In this document: one piece after another, positions 1 through 12,793 of the stretch
Layout: every line of letters begins with the position of its first letter
Numbering within the stretch: position 1 is the stretch's first letter
Source: Polydactylus sextarius
Taxonomy: Eukaryota > Chordata > Actinopteri > Polynemidae
Assembly: GCA_016801845.1 (NCBI GenBank)
Contig: CM028915.1
Coordinates: forward strand, 9,871,001 to 9,935,000
DNA length: 64,000 nt
Direction of reading: 5' to 3'
Notes under the pieces: model-generated
Told to the model about the DNA's origin: nothing
The model's database searches: none
What the model saw: only the letters and a program-made list of their open reading frames with translations
Translations under genes and position numbers: made by a program

Positions 1-1699
1 AGTTTCAATTTTCCGGGCATCAATAATACATTGTGAATTATGTGATTATTGTCAGTGTAAGTGATCTGTCATGTTTTGTTTTTTTTTTTTTAATCTGTGA
101 TTGATTAATATTACACAGTAGTACTCAAGTGATGCTAATTTCATTTGAGTCTGAGGAAGAACATGTCAAAGAAAATTTCCAGACATCTTAATTTCCTTAT
201 TGAAACATGGGAAGTAGAAGTACTGTGAGACAAAGTCACATATCCAAAGGCTGACAGCCTGGTCGCCTCATCCAAAACCAACAGAATGTCTGCACATGTC
301 CGGACATGGACACATGCACACGTGGGCACACTTGTATACACGGCCAACGCTCAAAGAGAGAAAGACAGCCAGGGGGAGTTGTAGGAGGGGGAAAAAAAAA
401 AGGAAAAAAGTTCCAATCAAGCGTTGTTCAACATTGTTAGATGAGGATGGCCCTGTCCATAAATCAAAGTTTATGGTGTCTACAGTGTCTCTAACCTCCT
501 GGCCTTCTCCCTCTGGTCTCCTCTACCTGTCCCAGGACCTCGACTGAAATGGTCCCTGGAGGCAACAGCCTCCTCTCACAGTTGGAAGAGTAACACCAAA
601 AACCACTAAGGGCACCATGACCTGTACTCAATCAAACCTGTCACTCACTGTGTGAGAACTGCTTTAGTGTGAGTATACAATACACGGCTTTGAACATTTC
701 CAGTTTTTGTCCAACATAGTTTTAGCAAAGAGTTGTGCTTTCATGTGGGAAGCGACTATTTACATTATATCTGACCCACTCCGCCTTACTATCTAACACA
801 TTTCCAATCAGCAAACATTTTCTTTCCTTTTCCCTTTTAATCTTTACCCAACAACCTCATATAGTTGCTCTCAGATGACTGGTAACAAACAGGAGGCTTC
901 ATATCTTTGGCTTATACCAAAGTGGCCTAAAGGCAACCAAGCATTTCTAATTCAGCTACAATCTTGGAAGACAATAAACCTTATCTTTTTTTACAGCCCC
1001 TTGTAAAAAATAAGACTTCCTTTCTATTTTGTTGTATGTCGTTAGATGCATTTATCCCCAGGGAACAGTGAGAAGAAGAATACATGATGTTGTGCAGATT
1101 CCTCAACACTTCCCTTTCAAACTAACCCCTTTCAGTTTATGAGTTTACAAAAACCTCTATTGGATGTTTTATCACTTTTTTGTATGTTGCGTCCCTGAAT
1201 AAGAGCTCTTCTCTCTTCACTCACTGATGAAAAACAACCAAAAGCAGCAACAAATGTTACTCAACTACAGAGCCACGTTGCCAGCTGTTTCAGTTCCAGT
1301 CTCACCTTCTGCTTTATGTTGACACGAGAGATAAACAGTTTAAAACAGAGATATCAATGTGTTCCTTCTACAGGCGAGTACTAACCACTGCAGTTTTGAC
1401 ACTTGACGCCATTAAGGATACGACATATGACAACATTTATCATGTGGTAACAGAAAAATGTCTGTTGTTTCACATTATACTACACGAATCATTTCACTGG
1501 GTCGCAAATCACACTTTTTAAGGAAATATTTTTTGTCTTTAAGACAACATTAGGCATTCCAACACAGAAGAATTAACATGAAACAAGAACATGAACAAGT
1601 CAATTCTGAACCCGACAGACTCAAACTAACCAAGACGAAACATGGTGGTTGTAACAAGAAGTGGGATTTCTGTCACATGGACATATTTTAGGTATGAAG

Positions 1700-2130
1700 A
1701 GTCGGGGTATGATAATGTTTGACATAGTCCAGAAAACTGTACTTTGCAAATTATGCCACAAACCGATCCCCACCGCAGACTTAAACACCACTAATCTCTT
1801 TTGCCAGCTATGTAAGAATCATGTCAAACAGAGAGTCTATGGATAAGAGCCACAAAAATACAGGCAGATGCTCGAAACAAACCCCAGACTCAGACACAGC
1901 ATGCAACACACCATGTGGTAAAGAAAAACAGAGATATCACAGCTGCTATTGTATGTGCTATAATCACAATATGTGCGGTTATGTGGGTATGAAATAATCT
2001 ACTGTATATGGAGTTTGGTCCTTTTGCATCAGCCTTGATGGTGTTGGTAGAGACGCATTGTTTCAGCTGCTAATGAAGCAGTGAACTACAATCAAGGGAG
2101 GGCATTTTTTAAAGAAAGAAATAAAAAATG
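1700..2130 (+). pseudogene. Degenerate hAT/ZBED-type transposase fragment (BED finger remnant)
   Basis: The plus-strand frame around 1738-1840 has a CKLC pair, then an NTTNLF block and a terminal NH. This is the layout of a BED zinc finger in ZBED-like hAT transposases, although the histidine usual in the HL position reads as glutamine. After a frame change near 1835 the next frame continues with a Q/T-rich linker (KPQTQTQ) and a KNRDITAAIV stretch. That resembles the segment after the BED finger in this family. Stops then break the frame. It sits inside an XRCC4 intron on the opposite strand and cannot encode a working protein. The BED assignment is reasonably supported; the downstream part is weaker. 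Confidence 0.45.
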
Positions 2131-2595
2131 AATGAGGCTGGAAGTTAGTGACAAAAAAGATTACCACATTGACACACGATATATTAATCTTTCATCACAG
2201 CAATCGGATGTAAACAGTAGAAATATGCCATTTATATCTGACAGAAATGTGCACTTGCATCATGTTTGATTGGACAACGTGGCAGATGATGCTACACTGC
2301 AATGCGGAAGAAACTGAGCCAGGTCTCACTTTTTTTTTTTCCCCAGACAACCTTACATTTTTAAGGACCCTCTGCGGCGGCCTTAGAGCTGTGCCGGTGG
2401 AGCGGGCCCTCTGAAATAAATGACAAGGCTGCATTTTTTATGCAGTCCTGCTGTCTGTGTGAGCACAGCCTTAAAGCTGCTGGTTGTGCAACTTTTGTTG
2501 TTCAAAAACTAAAAATATTAAAGTTTTTTTGAGGGAGGTATTATCATATTTCATTACATATAACAGTAAAAGTATACCCAAAGCTCTTTGCTCAC

Positions 2596-3684
2596 CGTGA
2601 TGTCATTACAGATCTTCTGATATGAAAGAAGACGGTGATCTGGAGTAAGGTGGAAAGAATACACCTCTTTGTTGCCTCCTTCTCCATTTTGTGTTAGTGC
2701 TTGCAGGAGATCTTCAACATATCTTTCCCTTGTGACTCCCAGGTCATTGGCTTCCTTTGTCACCTCATCTTCTGAAACTGAACACAAAAGAGTTGATGAA
2801 ACATTCTGTTCTCTCCTACCAACATTTTTCTCTTTTTTGCGTCACGTTTAAGTCATTCAACTGACAGTAGCTGCACAGAGGGCAAAGAGGTGACCACAAC
2901 CTGCAGAGGAAAACTATAAACATGAATTAGGTAGCAATGCTTGGATGTACGTGAAAGCCGATGTGAAGAGAGGCATGCAGGGAAACCAGGGGGAATGTCA
3001 TCAGCTGTTGCACAGCTGCTCACACGGGGTTGAGGGTCCCAATTAACACATCAAACACAGAAATGCTGATGACCCAGGAGCCCGCACATAGCTGTCACAA
3101 CCCCATCTCATCCTGTCAACTCTGCAGATGGACAGCAAGAGAAAACTAGGGAGCAGTTATGTTCCAGGTGTCCCTTCCACAGAATACGTACTCATGCGAA
3201 TATATAACCACAGAGACACTCACATACACACAGAGAGAACACTGACTTGCACATACAAAGACAAGCCTTGTAGAGTTTAATCTATTATATACACCTGTAA
3301 GCTGCAGAACTGGAGTGAAGGGGGGATGAACAAAACAAGGTCATCGCTGTCCCTCTGGTTAAAGGGCCATCAGTTACAATATTATGAGATGGGTTTTAGC
3401 CAGGTGCCTACATAAGGCCAGGTGATAGACCTGGTGGCAACACACTAAAATCAGGTCTGTGGAAAGAATATTTGATTCTCTGTGTTACACACAAGGACAA
3501 ATTTGTGGGTAAAGTCACAACAACGATGGCATGAGTATGATTTACCTTCTCCAATCCATGCTGAGCTGCCATCAGTGAGAGCTAATGTGAAGCCAGCACC
3601 CAGGTCTTCTGCCCAGTCCACTCGCAGGAAGTAGGGGGTACCTGGATCAGTAGTTACTGCGATCTGACAGACGGTGCCGCTCAT
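2596..3684 (-). CDS. xrcc4: XRCC4, N-terminal part (two coding exons; rest lies beyond the left edge)
   Basis: XRCC4 is the DNA ligase IV partner in non-homologous end joining and acts in the nucleus. Two exons read in frame on the minus strand. The first is 3684 down to 3546 (46 codons plus one base, donor GTAAAT). The second is 2777 down to 2596 (acceptor TTTTGTGTTCAG, donor GTGAGC). Together they give 107 residues that match the globular head as I remember it: a start like MSGTVCQIAV, then FLRVDW, a LTDGSSAW block, and then VSEDEVTKEA with KEVYSFHL. The exon boundary falls where the human gene has one. A pyrimidine-rich acceptor (CTTTTCCTGAAG) about 20 bases before the ATG suggests an upstream non-coding exon. 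No coiled-coil exon is seen at 1-2595, so the gene continues leftward. Identity is by family recall, but the match is strong. Confidence 0.9.
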
Positions 3685-4754
3685 TTCTCACGTGTGGCCT
3701 TTAAATCTTCAGGAAAAGCAAAAGTAGGAATTCAGAAACACTTAACAAGGTGCAATTAAGATTCATTTTTCCATTGTATTGTTGAGGATACTTCATGGGC
3801 CTCCTTCAGCGACAGCCCCCCCACAATCAGTACATTTGCATCAATGCGCCTCATTGTTTCACTTTCTTGGATTTGGTAATAAAAGTCCCCGTGTGTGATT
3901 TTAGTTGGGGGTTCTCTCTGAGTCAGAGGAACCACATGGAGATTAACAGGTTTTGGCAGGTTTTTGTGTGGGAGCGTAGGCTCCTGACCACCAGCTAGGT
4001 AATTACATGCTGTTAAAGATACACAGAGGAATATAGCCAAAAAGGCCCGAATTCTATCTGATTTAATTCAGTGTGTACATTTATCAAAAGATACACATTA
4101 CAGATATTTCTTAAATCTAGGAAATCCTGCCAACACCATTTTAGTTTAGATATCACTACCATCTTTTTAATCGGAAAAATTCACATGAGAATAAATAGAA
4201 TATAGAAGTCAATAATATGATAGGTCACTACAGCTTAGACAAAACACCACCATCATTTTCAATGAGTGTTCAGTGAGTGTACTGAGCCAGCTTTAGTAAT
4301 GTCATTCTTCCCTCAGGCTAATGTCTTGTCTAACAGACTGATTCCTGCAGTTAAATTTAATTTTCCTGCCAATAACAACCTATGTTCAATGGATTACTAA
4401 CAAAAGATGTTGATCTAAAGATTATAATATAACATGATCTGCCTGTTCTTGTCCTTTTGGTTTACTGACAACTCATCGTTTTTTTTTTTTTCCTTCTCAA
4501 AAAGCTTGAGAAACTTTTACTTGATTACGGATATCCAGGCCAGAACATGTGATTACTGCTTCCACGTGAAGTGAGAGGTGAGTTGGACATCTTCCCTGCT
4601 TAAATACAGGGCAGTGTGTGGAGATGGAGGGAAAAGGACAGCTAAATTGGCAGTTAGCCAAGCTGGACATGTTTGAAAAAATGAAAATGAGCGCCTTCGG
4701 ACACTGTGCTATAAGTTATGACATGACAGAACTTTTTATATGTTGTATATATAA

Positions 4755-4799
<45 letters not shown>

Positions 4800-4818
4800 A
4801 TGTGTGTATATATGTATA

Positions 4819-4863
<45 letters not shown>

Positions 4864-4890
4864 ATATGTATGTATATATATATACACACA

Positions 4891-4942
<52 letters not shown>

Positions 4943-7900
4943 CACACACACACACACATGTATTCTTTGTATTTCGCATCATACTGACAGAGCAGCTGGT
5001 CAAGGTTGCTCAAAATGAGACATACTCATGTAACCTCCACATATGCACATGTGCATACACATAATCACCAATGTATGAAAATGAGCACATAGACAAAGAA
5101 GCTTGCACCAGATTATAGTTGACCCTTTGTGCTTCTAGAGGGGGTGTGACTGGATGAAGGGGCTGAACAAGATGATGGGGCTGAAGGGTTCAACTTTAAC
5201 CTCATAAAGTGAGCCCAGCTACTCATTAGTTACTGTAACATCTGTTCTGCAGCGACGATGACCCTGTGGTAATGACAGAAGGACACTCCAATTAAATAAA
5301 CAGCGCTGTCTGTCAGGAACGGTGAGCCGCGCAAAGCCCTCAAAGTCAGTCCTGAAGTCTTTTCTGTCAGCATCAGGTCAGTGACACGATCAGCAGACTC
5401 AATCACTGGAATGCTTGAATCATCAGCAGCTTCAACACACAACCTTCATCCTCTGTTCTTACGTCCCTCTGTAATTTTTTTGCTCAACCTTTTCATTGTC
5501 ATTTCTGCTGCATTGCCGCGTATGAAAAATCCTAGACAAAACTCTGTGTGCGCAGGAAGTACTGGGCAAATGAGTCACAAGGAGAGCCTCTAATTATGCA
5601 TCTAGTGTCTTAAATGAGGAGCTCATACAGAGTAGAAAATCCCAAGGCAGTTAACTGCCTCTTTAATGGATCCCAACAATTAGGTCAGTCCTCTCGCTTT
5701 CTTTTTTGTGCTGGACTTTCACCTCATGCTTTCTCCAATTTAAGATGAAAAGGACAATTCTTTGGCTGGTGCTCTGTTATCATCTCCAATTTAGTCGCTA
5801 CTCTCTCCAGGTGCCGGCTGTTTTAAACCACTTGATGTAGAAAAGGGTACTAGCAAATGCAACGTCCACTTCAATAAATCAAAGCCTAACGGTTAAAACA
5901 TGTCAGAGCTGGTTTATCTCATGACCATGTCAAAGACGGCATTACTGAGGTGTCACCATAACTCGACAGATGAATGCCTCAGCATAAAGACCAGGTTTAA
6001 AAAAACTACAGTAATTTAAACATGGACATTTTTAGTACGTATATTGTTAGTGCTTGAAGAGGAGACAGCGATGAGGCGCTGATTCATGCTGTACTGACAA
6101 AATGTGCCTTCTCCTGCTTGCAGAAACTCTGTGTCCAAGCTCTTTTACGACGTTCTTGTCATCAAAACATAGCACAAGCATTTGAGGTTGAATCTGCTCC
6201 TCTCAGACCTTCAGTACATCTAACATTAAGATTATCTGTAAAGTGAATATACTGTCTGGACATGATCTGTAATACCAATTACACCTTAAACACTTTTAAC
6301 CAATGAGATGAGATTTTAAAACAATGAAAGTAGTAGTTGTTTTAGCGCAATAAGTCATACATTTCTGTTATTTTAAATATAATTTCAGTCAATAACACAC
6401 AGGATTTCAGACTAGACACTGTAGCACTTATTGAAGGCAACAAAGGGAGTAATCTGCAGTCCACTGGTACAAACAGCTGAGCAGCTATCGCATCAACTTC
6501 AGCTCTGCTCTCAAATATTTACAGAGATGACTAATTTCAACAAGAGGGAAAAGTGTTTTAAACATCTGCTATTCTTTCAAAGGACTTCTTGACCTCAGCA
6601 TCTCCATATAATATTGTAAACTCAGCTGTGCAATAACTGGTTACTTCTGTCATCTATAATATTCATGCAGGAATAGGTTAAAGTTGTGAAAACCTAGGCC
6701 ATGCTTAGTTACAACTTTATGGCAATTCTCAATGAATATTACTGCTGAGTGAAAGTATACGCAGCCTTCAACAATAAACCTGTGAAAACACAACACTCTC
6801 TAAACTAGTTAAACTTCCATCCATCATGCTCTGCAACTTGCAAGAGTCTGTCTGTTTGAAGGTTCAAATGGATCAATTTCCCTATAATCAGAAAATCAAA
6901 ACAGACATCTATCATTATTTAAAGCTAATCTGATGTTATACAGATGTGTTACAGGAAAGAGTTTGACCTGATATTCCTTTTTAAAACAAACTGCAGCAAC
7001 CAGTCATCAGCTGGACAGTGTAAACCCATAAAACCTAATCACATCAACATGAATATGAGTTTGTTTAAAGTTTACACATGCTCCTCTCTTACTCTTAGAT
7101 ACCAAACTTTCTGTCCGATGACTTAGTTTCTTTTTTTTTTTTCCAGCAAGTTTTTTATCCCCACACTCTTGTATGAATTATGCACAACATTATTTATGTG
7201 TTGTTTACAATCTGACAGATTTCTCCTTACATGAAGAGCTCCCTAGGAGTGTCTCAGAGGGAAGGGTCGAGGGGAAAATGAAACATGGTTTAAATGCAAT
7301 CAAGATGCGGGGCTGGTCGGAGGGAGGGGACTCCATTGTGAAAACTTTGAGAGAAAAGTGGACCACAAAAATGTCAGTCGTACATCACCGAGAGAGAATA
7401 GGGTCTGTTAGGCTATCAGCCACGAATATCAGTCAAATGTTTCCATAGATATCAAATTAAACATCATTGCTATTATATGTTATTTGTAAAGTATACAACA
7501 CGTCAAAGATAAAGACTAATTTCCATCTCTACTGACCAATGTTTACATTTTAAGAACTGCACTCATCAGCTCTGTACATAGTTTCACTTAGTGTCATAAT
7601 CATGTGGTGAACGAGTTTTTTAGCTGTCTTTGAACACCACATAAGCTTTATGATGCAGATGTTCACTTCATTCTCCTTTCTTTTATTGATTCCCTGCTAT
7701 CTAAAATCATTCTTCCTGGGATTTGTAAGTTATTACTGTCTTCATCAGTGCACCATTTTTTGGAACAAAGCATGGTTATATTACTTTAATGGGCGAGGCG
7801 CCTTGTCTTAAACGTGCTGCTTGAAGAATGCGGTGATTTCCTGTCAGATTGCGTTTACTTCAATTTTCGTGCGGGTAAAAACCCTTACCGTACAAACTTT

Positions 7901-8040
7901 CCTTTGTAGACTTACGGTATTGTGCAGGCTAACTACAGCGGCGTCCAGACGGAGTCATTTGTGTTTGACTGAAGTCTCAGCCCGCTGGTTCTGTTGGCAG
8001 TTTTTTTTTTTTTTTTTTTTGACAAGACATTTCAGCGTTC
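3685..8040. other. Spacer between the XRCC4 coding start and the TMEM167A promoter
   Basis: No open frame here looks like a known protein. The interval holds the complex TG/TA microsatellite at 4741-4965 and several A- or T-runs. If XRCC4 has an upstream non-coding exon, much of this interval is its first intron. A 94-codon minus-strand frame at 3756-4040 was inspected and left unassigned. Confidence 0.5.
4741..4965. repeat. Compound TG/TA/CA microsatellite
   Basis: About 220 bases of alternating purine-pyrimidine dinucleotides: runs of TATA, TGTG, then TATACACACACACGTGTG, and again TG, TA and CA. The inverted TG and CA blocks could form hairpins or Z-DNA. All reading frames through it are repeat artefacts. 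Confidence 0.95.
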
Positions 8041-8053
8041 GAGCGTCGTCTTC

Positions 8054-8176
8054 TCAGCCAATCAGGAAACACAGTTTTTGCTGCGTAGTGCGTAGCCACC
8101 TTACGTAACCTCCGTTGGTTACGTTACGTAAATCCGAGAGAGCAGGAAGTGTGATGTGGCTTTGACTCCCAAAAAA
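8054..8176 (+). promoter_or_regulatory. TMEM167A promoter, possibly shared with XRCC4
   Basis: The 120 bases before the TMEM167A ATG carry a CCAAT box (CAGCCAATCAGG, about 8056-8067) and two perfect TTACGTAA palindromes at 8101-8108 and 8124-8131. An ETS-like CAGGAAGTG lies near 8143. TTACGTAA is the consensus for PAR-bZIP/NFIL3 and C/EBP-ATF factors. No TATA box is obvious. In human, XRCC4 and TMEM167A are head-to-head and share a start region as I recall, so the same element may drive both genes here. That part is inference. Confidence 0.55.
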
Positions 8177-10739
8177 ATGGTAAGTTTGTCTTCATGATCG
8201 ATTGCTTTTGCAATTGTTTTAAGCATTTTCCATAACATACAATTAGCGTCTTATCTGCATTGGTGATACACCGTGGCAACAGCTAATGCTAGCAGTGGTT
8301 GGAAATCAGTGCGTATAGTAAATGCTAAACTACCTAGTTTGCTAGCTAAGATATGCTAACAGGTTAGCCAGTTTAGCTTTCACATTTTGTTTCTGTTCTC
8401 AAATTATCTCAAAATTACTATATTAGAGATTAGTTTCCTCACGCAAGCTTCGGGCAGTGTGACAGCGTGATTCGCTTGAAAACAAAGACTGAGTGTATCG
8501 CAAGTTAGTGAGTACAATGAATGCGAACATCGCAATGTTTTGAGATATTTGCCACGTAGCTGTACCATAGTACAGGGAGCGTGCGTAGGTTGTGTGTTGT
8601 TGATTGACATCACAGAGTTATTCATGATCAGATAGGGAATGATATCAGAATATTAGAGTAAACCAACAAGATAATAAACAAGGGAATCATTTATTCACCG
8701 AAGAGCTTAGTAAAGTGAGCTTGATATCATTAAATAAAACTTAAAAGTCATATCAAATGTTTCAAAGTAAATTCTGGGTTTTTTAGTAGTTAAGGGGTGG
8801 GGAGAAGATCTTACAATACTACATGGACAGATTTTCTAGATTAGACCTTTTAAACATGTGCCAACTTGGACAGCTGGCACAACAACATTCCTTTCTGCAA
8901 GTGTTTTTAAAAAAGTACAATAGAGCAGAAGTGTATGTTTAAATATGTTTATGAATGTATAGCTATATCAATTCTTTTTTACAGATATCAAAATATCTAT
9001 TTTGATTTCTTTGTTGAAAAGCTACATGGGATCATGCCTACACTAAATATATCCTTCTTTTTCAACTTGCAGTCGGCCATTTTCAACTTTCAGTCGCTGC
9101 TGACAGTGATTCTCCTCCTGATCTGTACCTGTGCCTACATCAGAGCACTGGCTCCCAGCTTGCTAGACAAGAACAAGACCGGGTATGATCAGATACTACT
9201 TGACATATAACATAAAAATAAAGCTGCTTCTAAAATATTAAAATACCTACATTATTCTGTCTTTGTCTGTTTGAATGCTACCATTCCCACCTATAGAGGG
9301 GGAGAGATTGTACTAACATGAATATAAGGGGTTAAAATAAAAAGATGACCTCATAATGAAGTGCTAAGGCTTTGACTCGGGGTGAAATAAGGACACTGAA
9401 AGAGAACATCATATCCTATTCTTATATTAGTGCTTCCCACTGTACTATGGAACAGGAATCGCTGACAGTGCTAAGGCATTTCCAGAACAACAGCAAATGA
9501 TTTGTGTTTTTATAGAAGTTCTATGTATTCTGCTGCATCAAAGTCCTGTTTTTCAATTTTAATTGTTTATTCAAAGTTTCTTAGCAGCAGCATCATATTT
9601 TCTAAGAAGAAATGATCTGTGATAAAGCTGATATGTGCGTATGAAACCATTTGAAATTATTCATCCCTCTGTAATGCATTGTTGCTACGCACTTGTTTAT
9701 TTTTTCATCTAATGAGCAGCTCCTCTCTGAGCTTTAATGCGAGAAAAGTAGCAGAAAGCCTTCAATTTTCCTCATTACTTAGTCATTATTATTCTTGGAC
9801 GTAGAAACTGTATGATTCATCTCTAATAAGTCTGGCATGGCCCTGGAGCAGGCACACACGTACACATCTTTGGAGAAGGGATGGACATCCTCTTTAAACA
9901 TGAGAGACTTAGAGATGATTTAATACTTTTCCTTTTTTTGATTGATGCGCTGACTAACACATGAGCCATTGTTGATATTGGTTTGTTGCCATACGTGATC
10001 TAAATCATTTTATTTGGTGGTAAGAATTGGCCTAAAATCTGTTGGGGCACACGTCCAGGTAGATTTTAAGTTGTGTGTTTTGTTTTTGTTTGTTTTTTTT
10101 ACACATAAATGTGTTCTTTATATAAAAAAGAAAAAAAAAAAGATAAGCTCAGGTCTAGTCAAAATCAGTCAAAAAGACAATTTCACAATAGGATGCTGAC
10201 ACCATCTGGCCAGTATAAATGTTAATAAAAGTTGGCTTTAAACATGCAGAGATAAACTTACAGACACCCAGGCTGATGTGGATTGCTCCATTTGCCTCAA
10301 CTGTCACCAGAGATAAAAAGAGGTGCCTGCTGCCCCATCCTCCCCTCCACCTTCCACTGTGCACAGTCCTTACATGGACATGAAACTGATGCCCTGCTTG
10401 GATTTTGTAGAAAGGTGGCTTCTTGTAAAGTCGTGACAGATCTAAACGGCAGCAGTTTCTTTAAAATGATGAAAATGTTTTACGAACCAGCAAAATAACT
10501 TTTCAGCACGTAATCTTTTCTTCGTTTCACATTTTAGGCTTCTAGGAATTTTCTGGAAGTGTGCCAGAATAGGTAAGCCTCTTTTACAAAAGTCATTTTT
10601 CTTTTAAATATCAATGAAATATTGCCCGGCGACATAGTTTTGAACTGTGTGTTATTTATTTTCCTCAGGTGAGAGGAAGAGTCCCTGGGTGGCATGCTGC
10701 TGTGTCATCATGGCTTTTAGTATATTGTTTCTACAGTAG
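8177..10739 (+). CDS. tmem167a: TMEM167A (kish-A), small Golgi membrane protein, complete
   Basis: Kish-A is a 72-residue, two-pass membrane protein linked to the early secretory pathway. Four coding exons join in frame: 8177-8179 (ATG only, donor GTAAGT), 9073-9182 (acceptor TTGCAG, donor GTATGA), 10538-10572 (acceptor TTTTAG, donor GTAAGC) and 10669-10739 (acceptor CCTCAG, ending in TAG). The total is 219 bases, giving 72 residues, the same length as I recall for the human protein. The product starts MSAIFNFQSLLTVILL. The first hydrophobic span is about residues 8-24, a conserved LDKNKTGLLGIFWKC loop follows, and the second span is about 56-71, ending in LFLQ. Introns are about 890, 1355 and 96 bases. 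Oddly, the first coding exon supplies only the start codon. A possible poly(A) signal AATAAA is at 12211, but the 3' end is not defined. Confidence 0.97.
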
Positions 10740-12761
10740 CAGTCCAAAGAAAACCACCGATGGAAACGTTGAGGGGGAAAATGAAGAAACAACAAGACAT
10801 GGACAATATGATCCCAGAAGCACAACAGGACCTCCAGTGGTTGTCACTTATAATATAAAAATGGAGACCCATCACCTCTCACCGTAGCCACGGAGACAGG
10901 ACTTGTCTCTGTGTAGGTGGATGGGTGAGCTGATAGCCGCGGAGTGTGTCTTGATCCGTCTACACACTTCCAGGTCGGTTCTCGTGTTTGCATGTGGAAA
11001 CTGTACATCAGATGTAAGTGTTGGGGGGCTGGGGGGTGATGGCAGAGCTTCCTGTTGCTCTGCTATTTATTCTAAAGGAAAAAAAAAGTCTCTATCTGAA
11101 TGAAACATTATTTGTCCAACCATTTCCAACTCATTTTTTTTCTTTTTCTCCCATTGAGTCTGTCACAGTTGCAATGACCGGTTTGAAATTCTCCCTTTAG
11201 TAGGTTTTCATAACTAAGTGATTCACACGGAGCCTTTTGTTTGTCCTTGTATTAAAAAAAATTGCGATCATAGTCTACAGCAAACAAAATGTTCCAGCTC
11301 TGCGGATGTTAAATTGTCCCACATATTTGTCAAACGGAGCAACTGATGTTTTTAAAGTCAGTCAGTCAGTTTGTCACTATTTATTAAAGAACGTTTTTTT
11401 GGAAAAACGGTTTGGTTTGACAAGGCTGATTTTTGTCATTTAACCTCAACCATTTTCATTCATGTTTGCTGTTGACGCCTGTTTATATCTTGATAACGCT
11501 GAATTGTGACATGAATTGTCATTAGTAATGACAAAAATACACATTGATGACAACCTGTAAAACTTTTTGTCAATCTTCTCTCTTTAACTGCTTGAATCAA
11601 CATGAGAACGCATCAGCTTAGAAGAGTTTGAGTCGTTTTTGGAAGAAAGAACTACAACTTTAAGAATCGCTGCGCTCGCTCTCATGTGGAGTGCAGTGCT
11701 TGGAGTGAGATGGACAGTGAAGAGTTTGTGATAACCTCTTCTGTAACCTTAAAGTCAACACTCATCTCCTCACAGTTTACTGCAAAGAGCTGTCAGCTGA
11801 TTGTTCCACACGACACGACACTGCCAGATACAGTATCTGTCTAGTTTTTACTCCCAGATACTTAAATTGAAAGCATCGTGGTTTTTTTTTCTGTATTCAT
11901 ACAAAGAAAGCAGCAGTGGAAGCCGTGAACAAACAGGACACAGGAGGATATCCAGAACTTTTTTTTTTGGAAAGGTTACAGCCCAAATCTTTTGTGACTG
12001 ACTGAATTTATATGATCAGCCACAAACTTTGACTAATTTATTAAATCCTAACTAATGGTGACATCCAGCTGTGGGGTTGAATCATGTTTTTGTCACAGAA
12101 ATTAAAGTAAATGGTAAATCACACTCGCTTAAAGAACCACAAGTTATATCGGATTAAAAATGAACCCACACATATTTCTTCTCTTCTATGTGAGAGAATT
12201 GAGGATTTAAAATAAAGCAGGACACTTGTTGACACTCACATTTGATACTCTCAACACCCCCCCACACACACAGTCATACAGTCCCTTGTTAGGAAACGTT
12301 GATCCCATATTGGCGCGCATCCGTTTTGGTGCTCCCCAGTTGAGATAAAGCATCAAGTGAAGCCTGCCGGTAAAAGTTACGATTATCAGGCAGTGACGCA
12401 GATACAGGAGACACAGAGGAGCAGGAAGCTCTCAGTCATCTGCTTCTATCTTGGGGAGCAGAGATACCGGTGGACAGGAGGGACATCGTCGGGTCAATGA
12501 AGCAAGCTGATGTCTTGAGGTGATGATGAAAGGAAATGGTATGGAAGACCTGAAGTCGCTTTACTGCAGCTGATGATAGCAGCCATTATCAGTGGTCCTA
12601 TTGCAAATAGGGAGCCTGACATTGTTCTGGTTATTCACGTGAAGTTAAGAAACATTAGGTAAATATTACAAAAGCAAACAGGTCATTTGGAGCTGCAGAC
12701 TTCTTTGTCTGACTTACAAAGTATGTTGAGGACAAAATCAAACTTTAAAGTATTTCTGTTC

Positions 12762-12793
<32 letters not shown>

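Noticed and set aside
1..2595. Third and later XRCC4 exons
   Set aside because: I searched the minus strand for the coiled-coil region and found no plausible exon; it must lie outside the window.
3756..4040. 94-codon minus-strand frame upstream of XRCC4
   Set aside because: No family resemblance or splice partners. It lies in the probable XRCC4 first intron. Its hydrophobic start alone does not support a secreted protein.
4618..5064. Long open frames on both strands (up to 148 codons)
   Set aside because: They are translations of the TG/TA/CA microsatellite (YIYIY, VCVCV, THTHT repeats), not genes.
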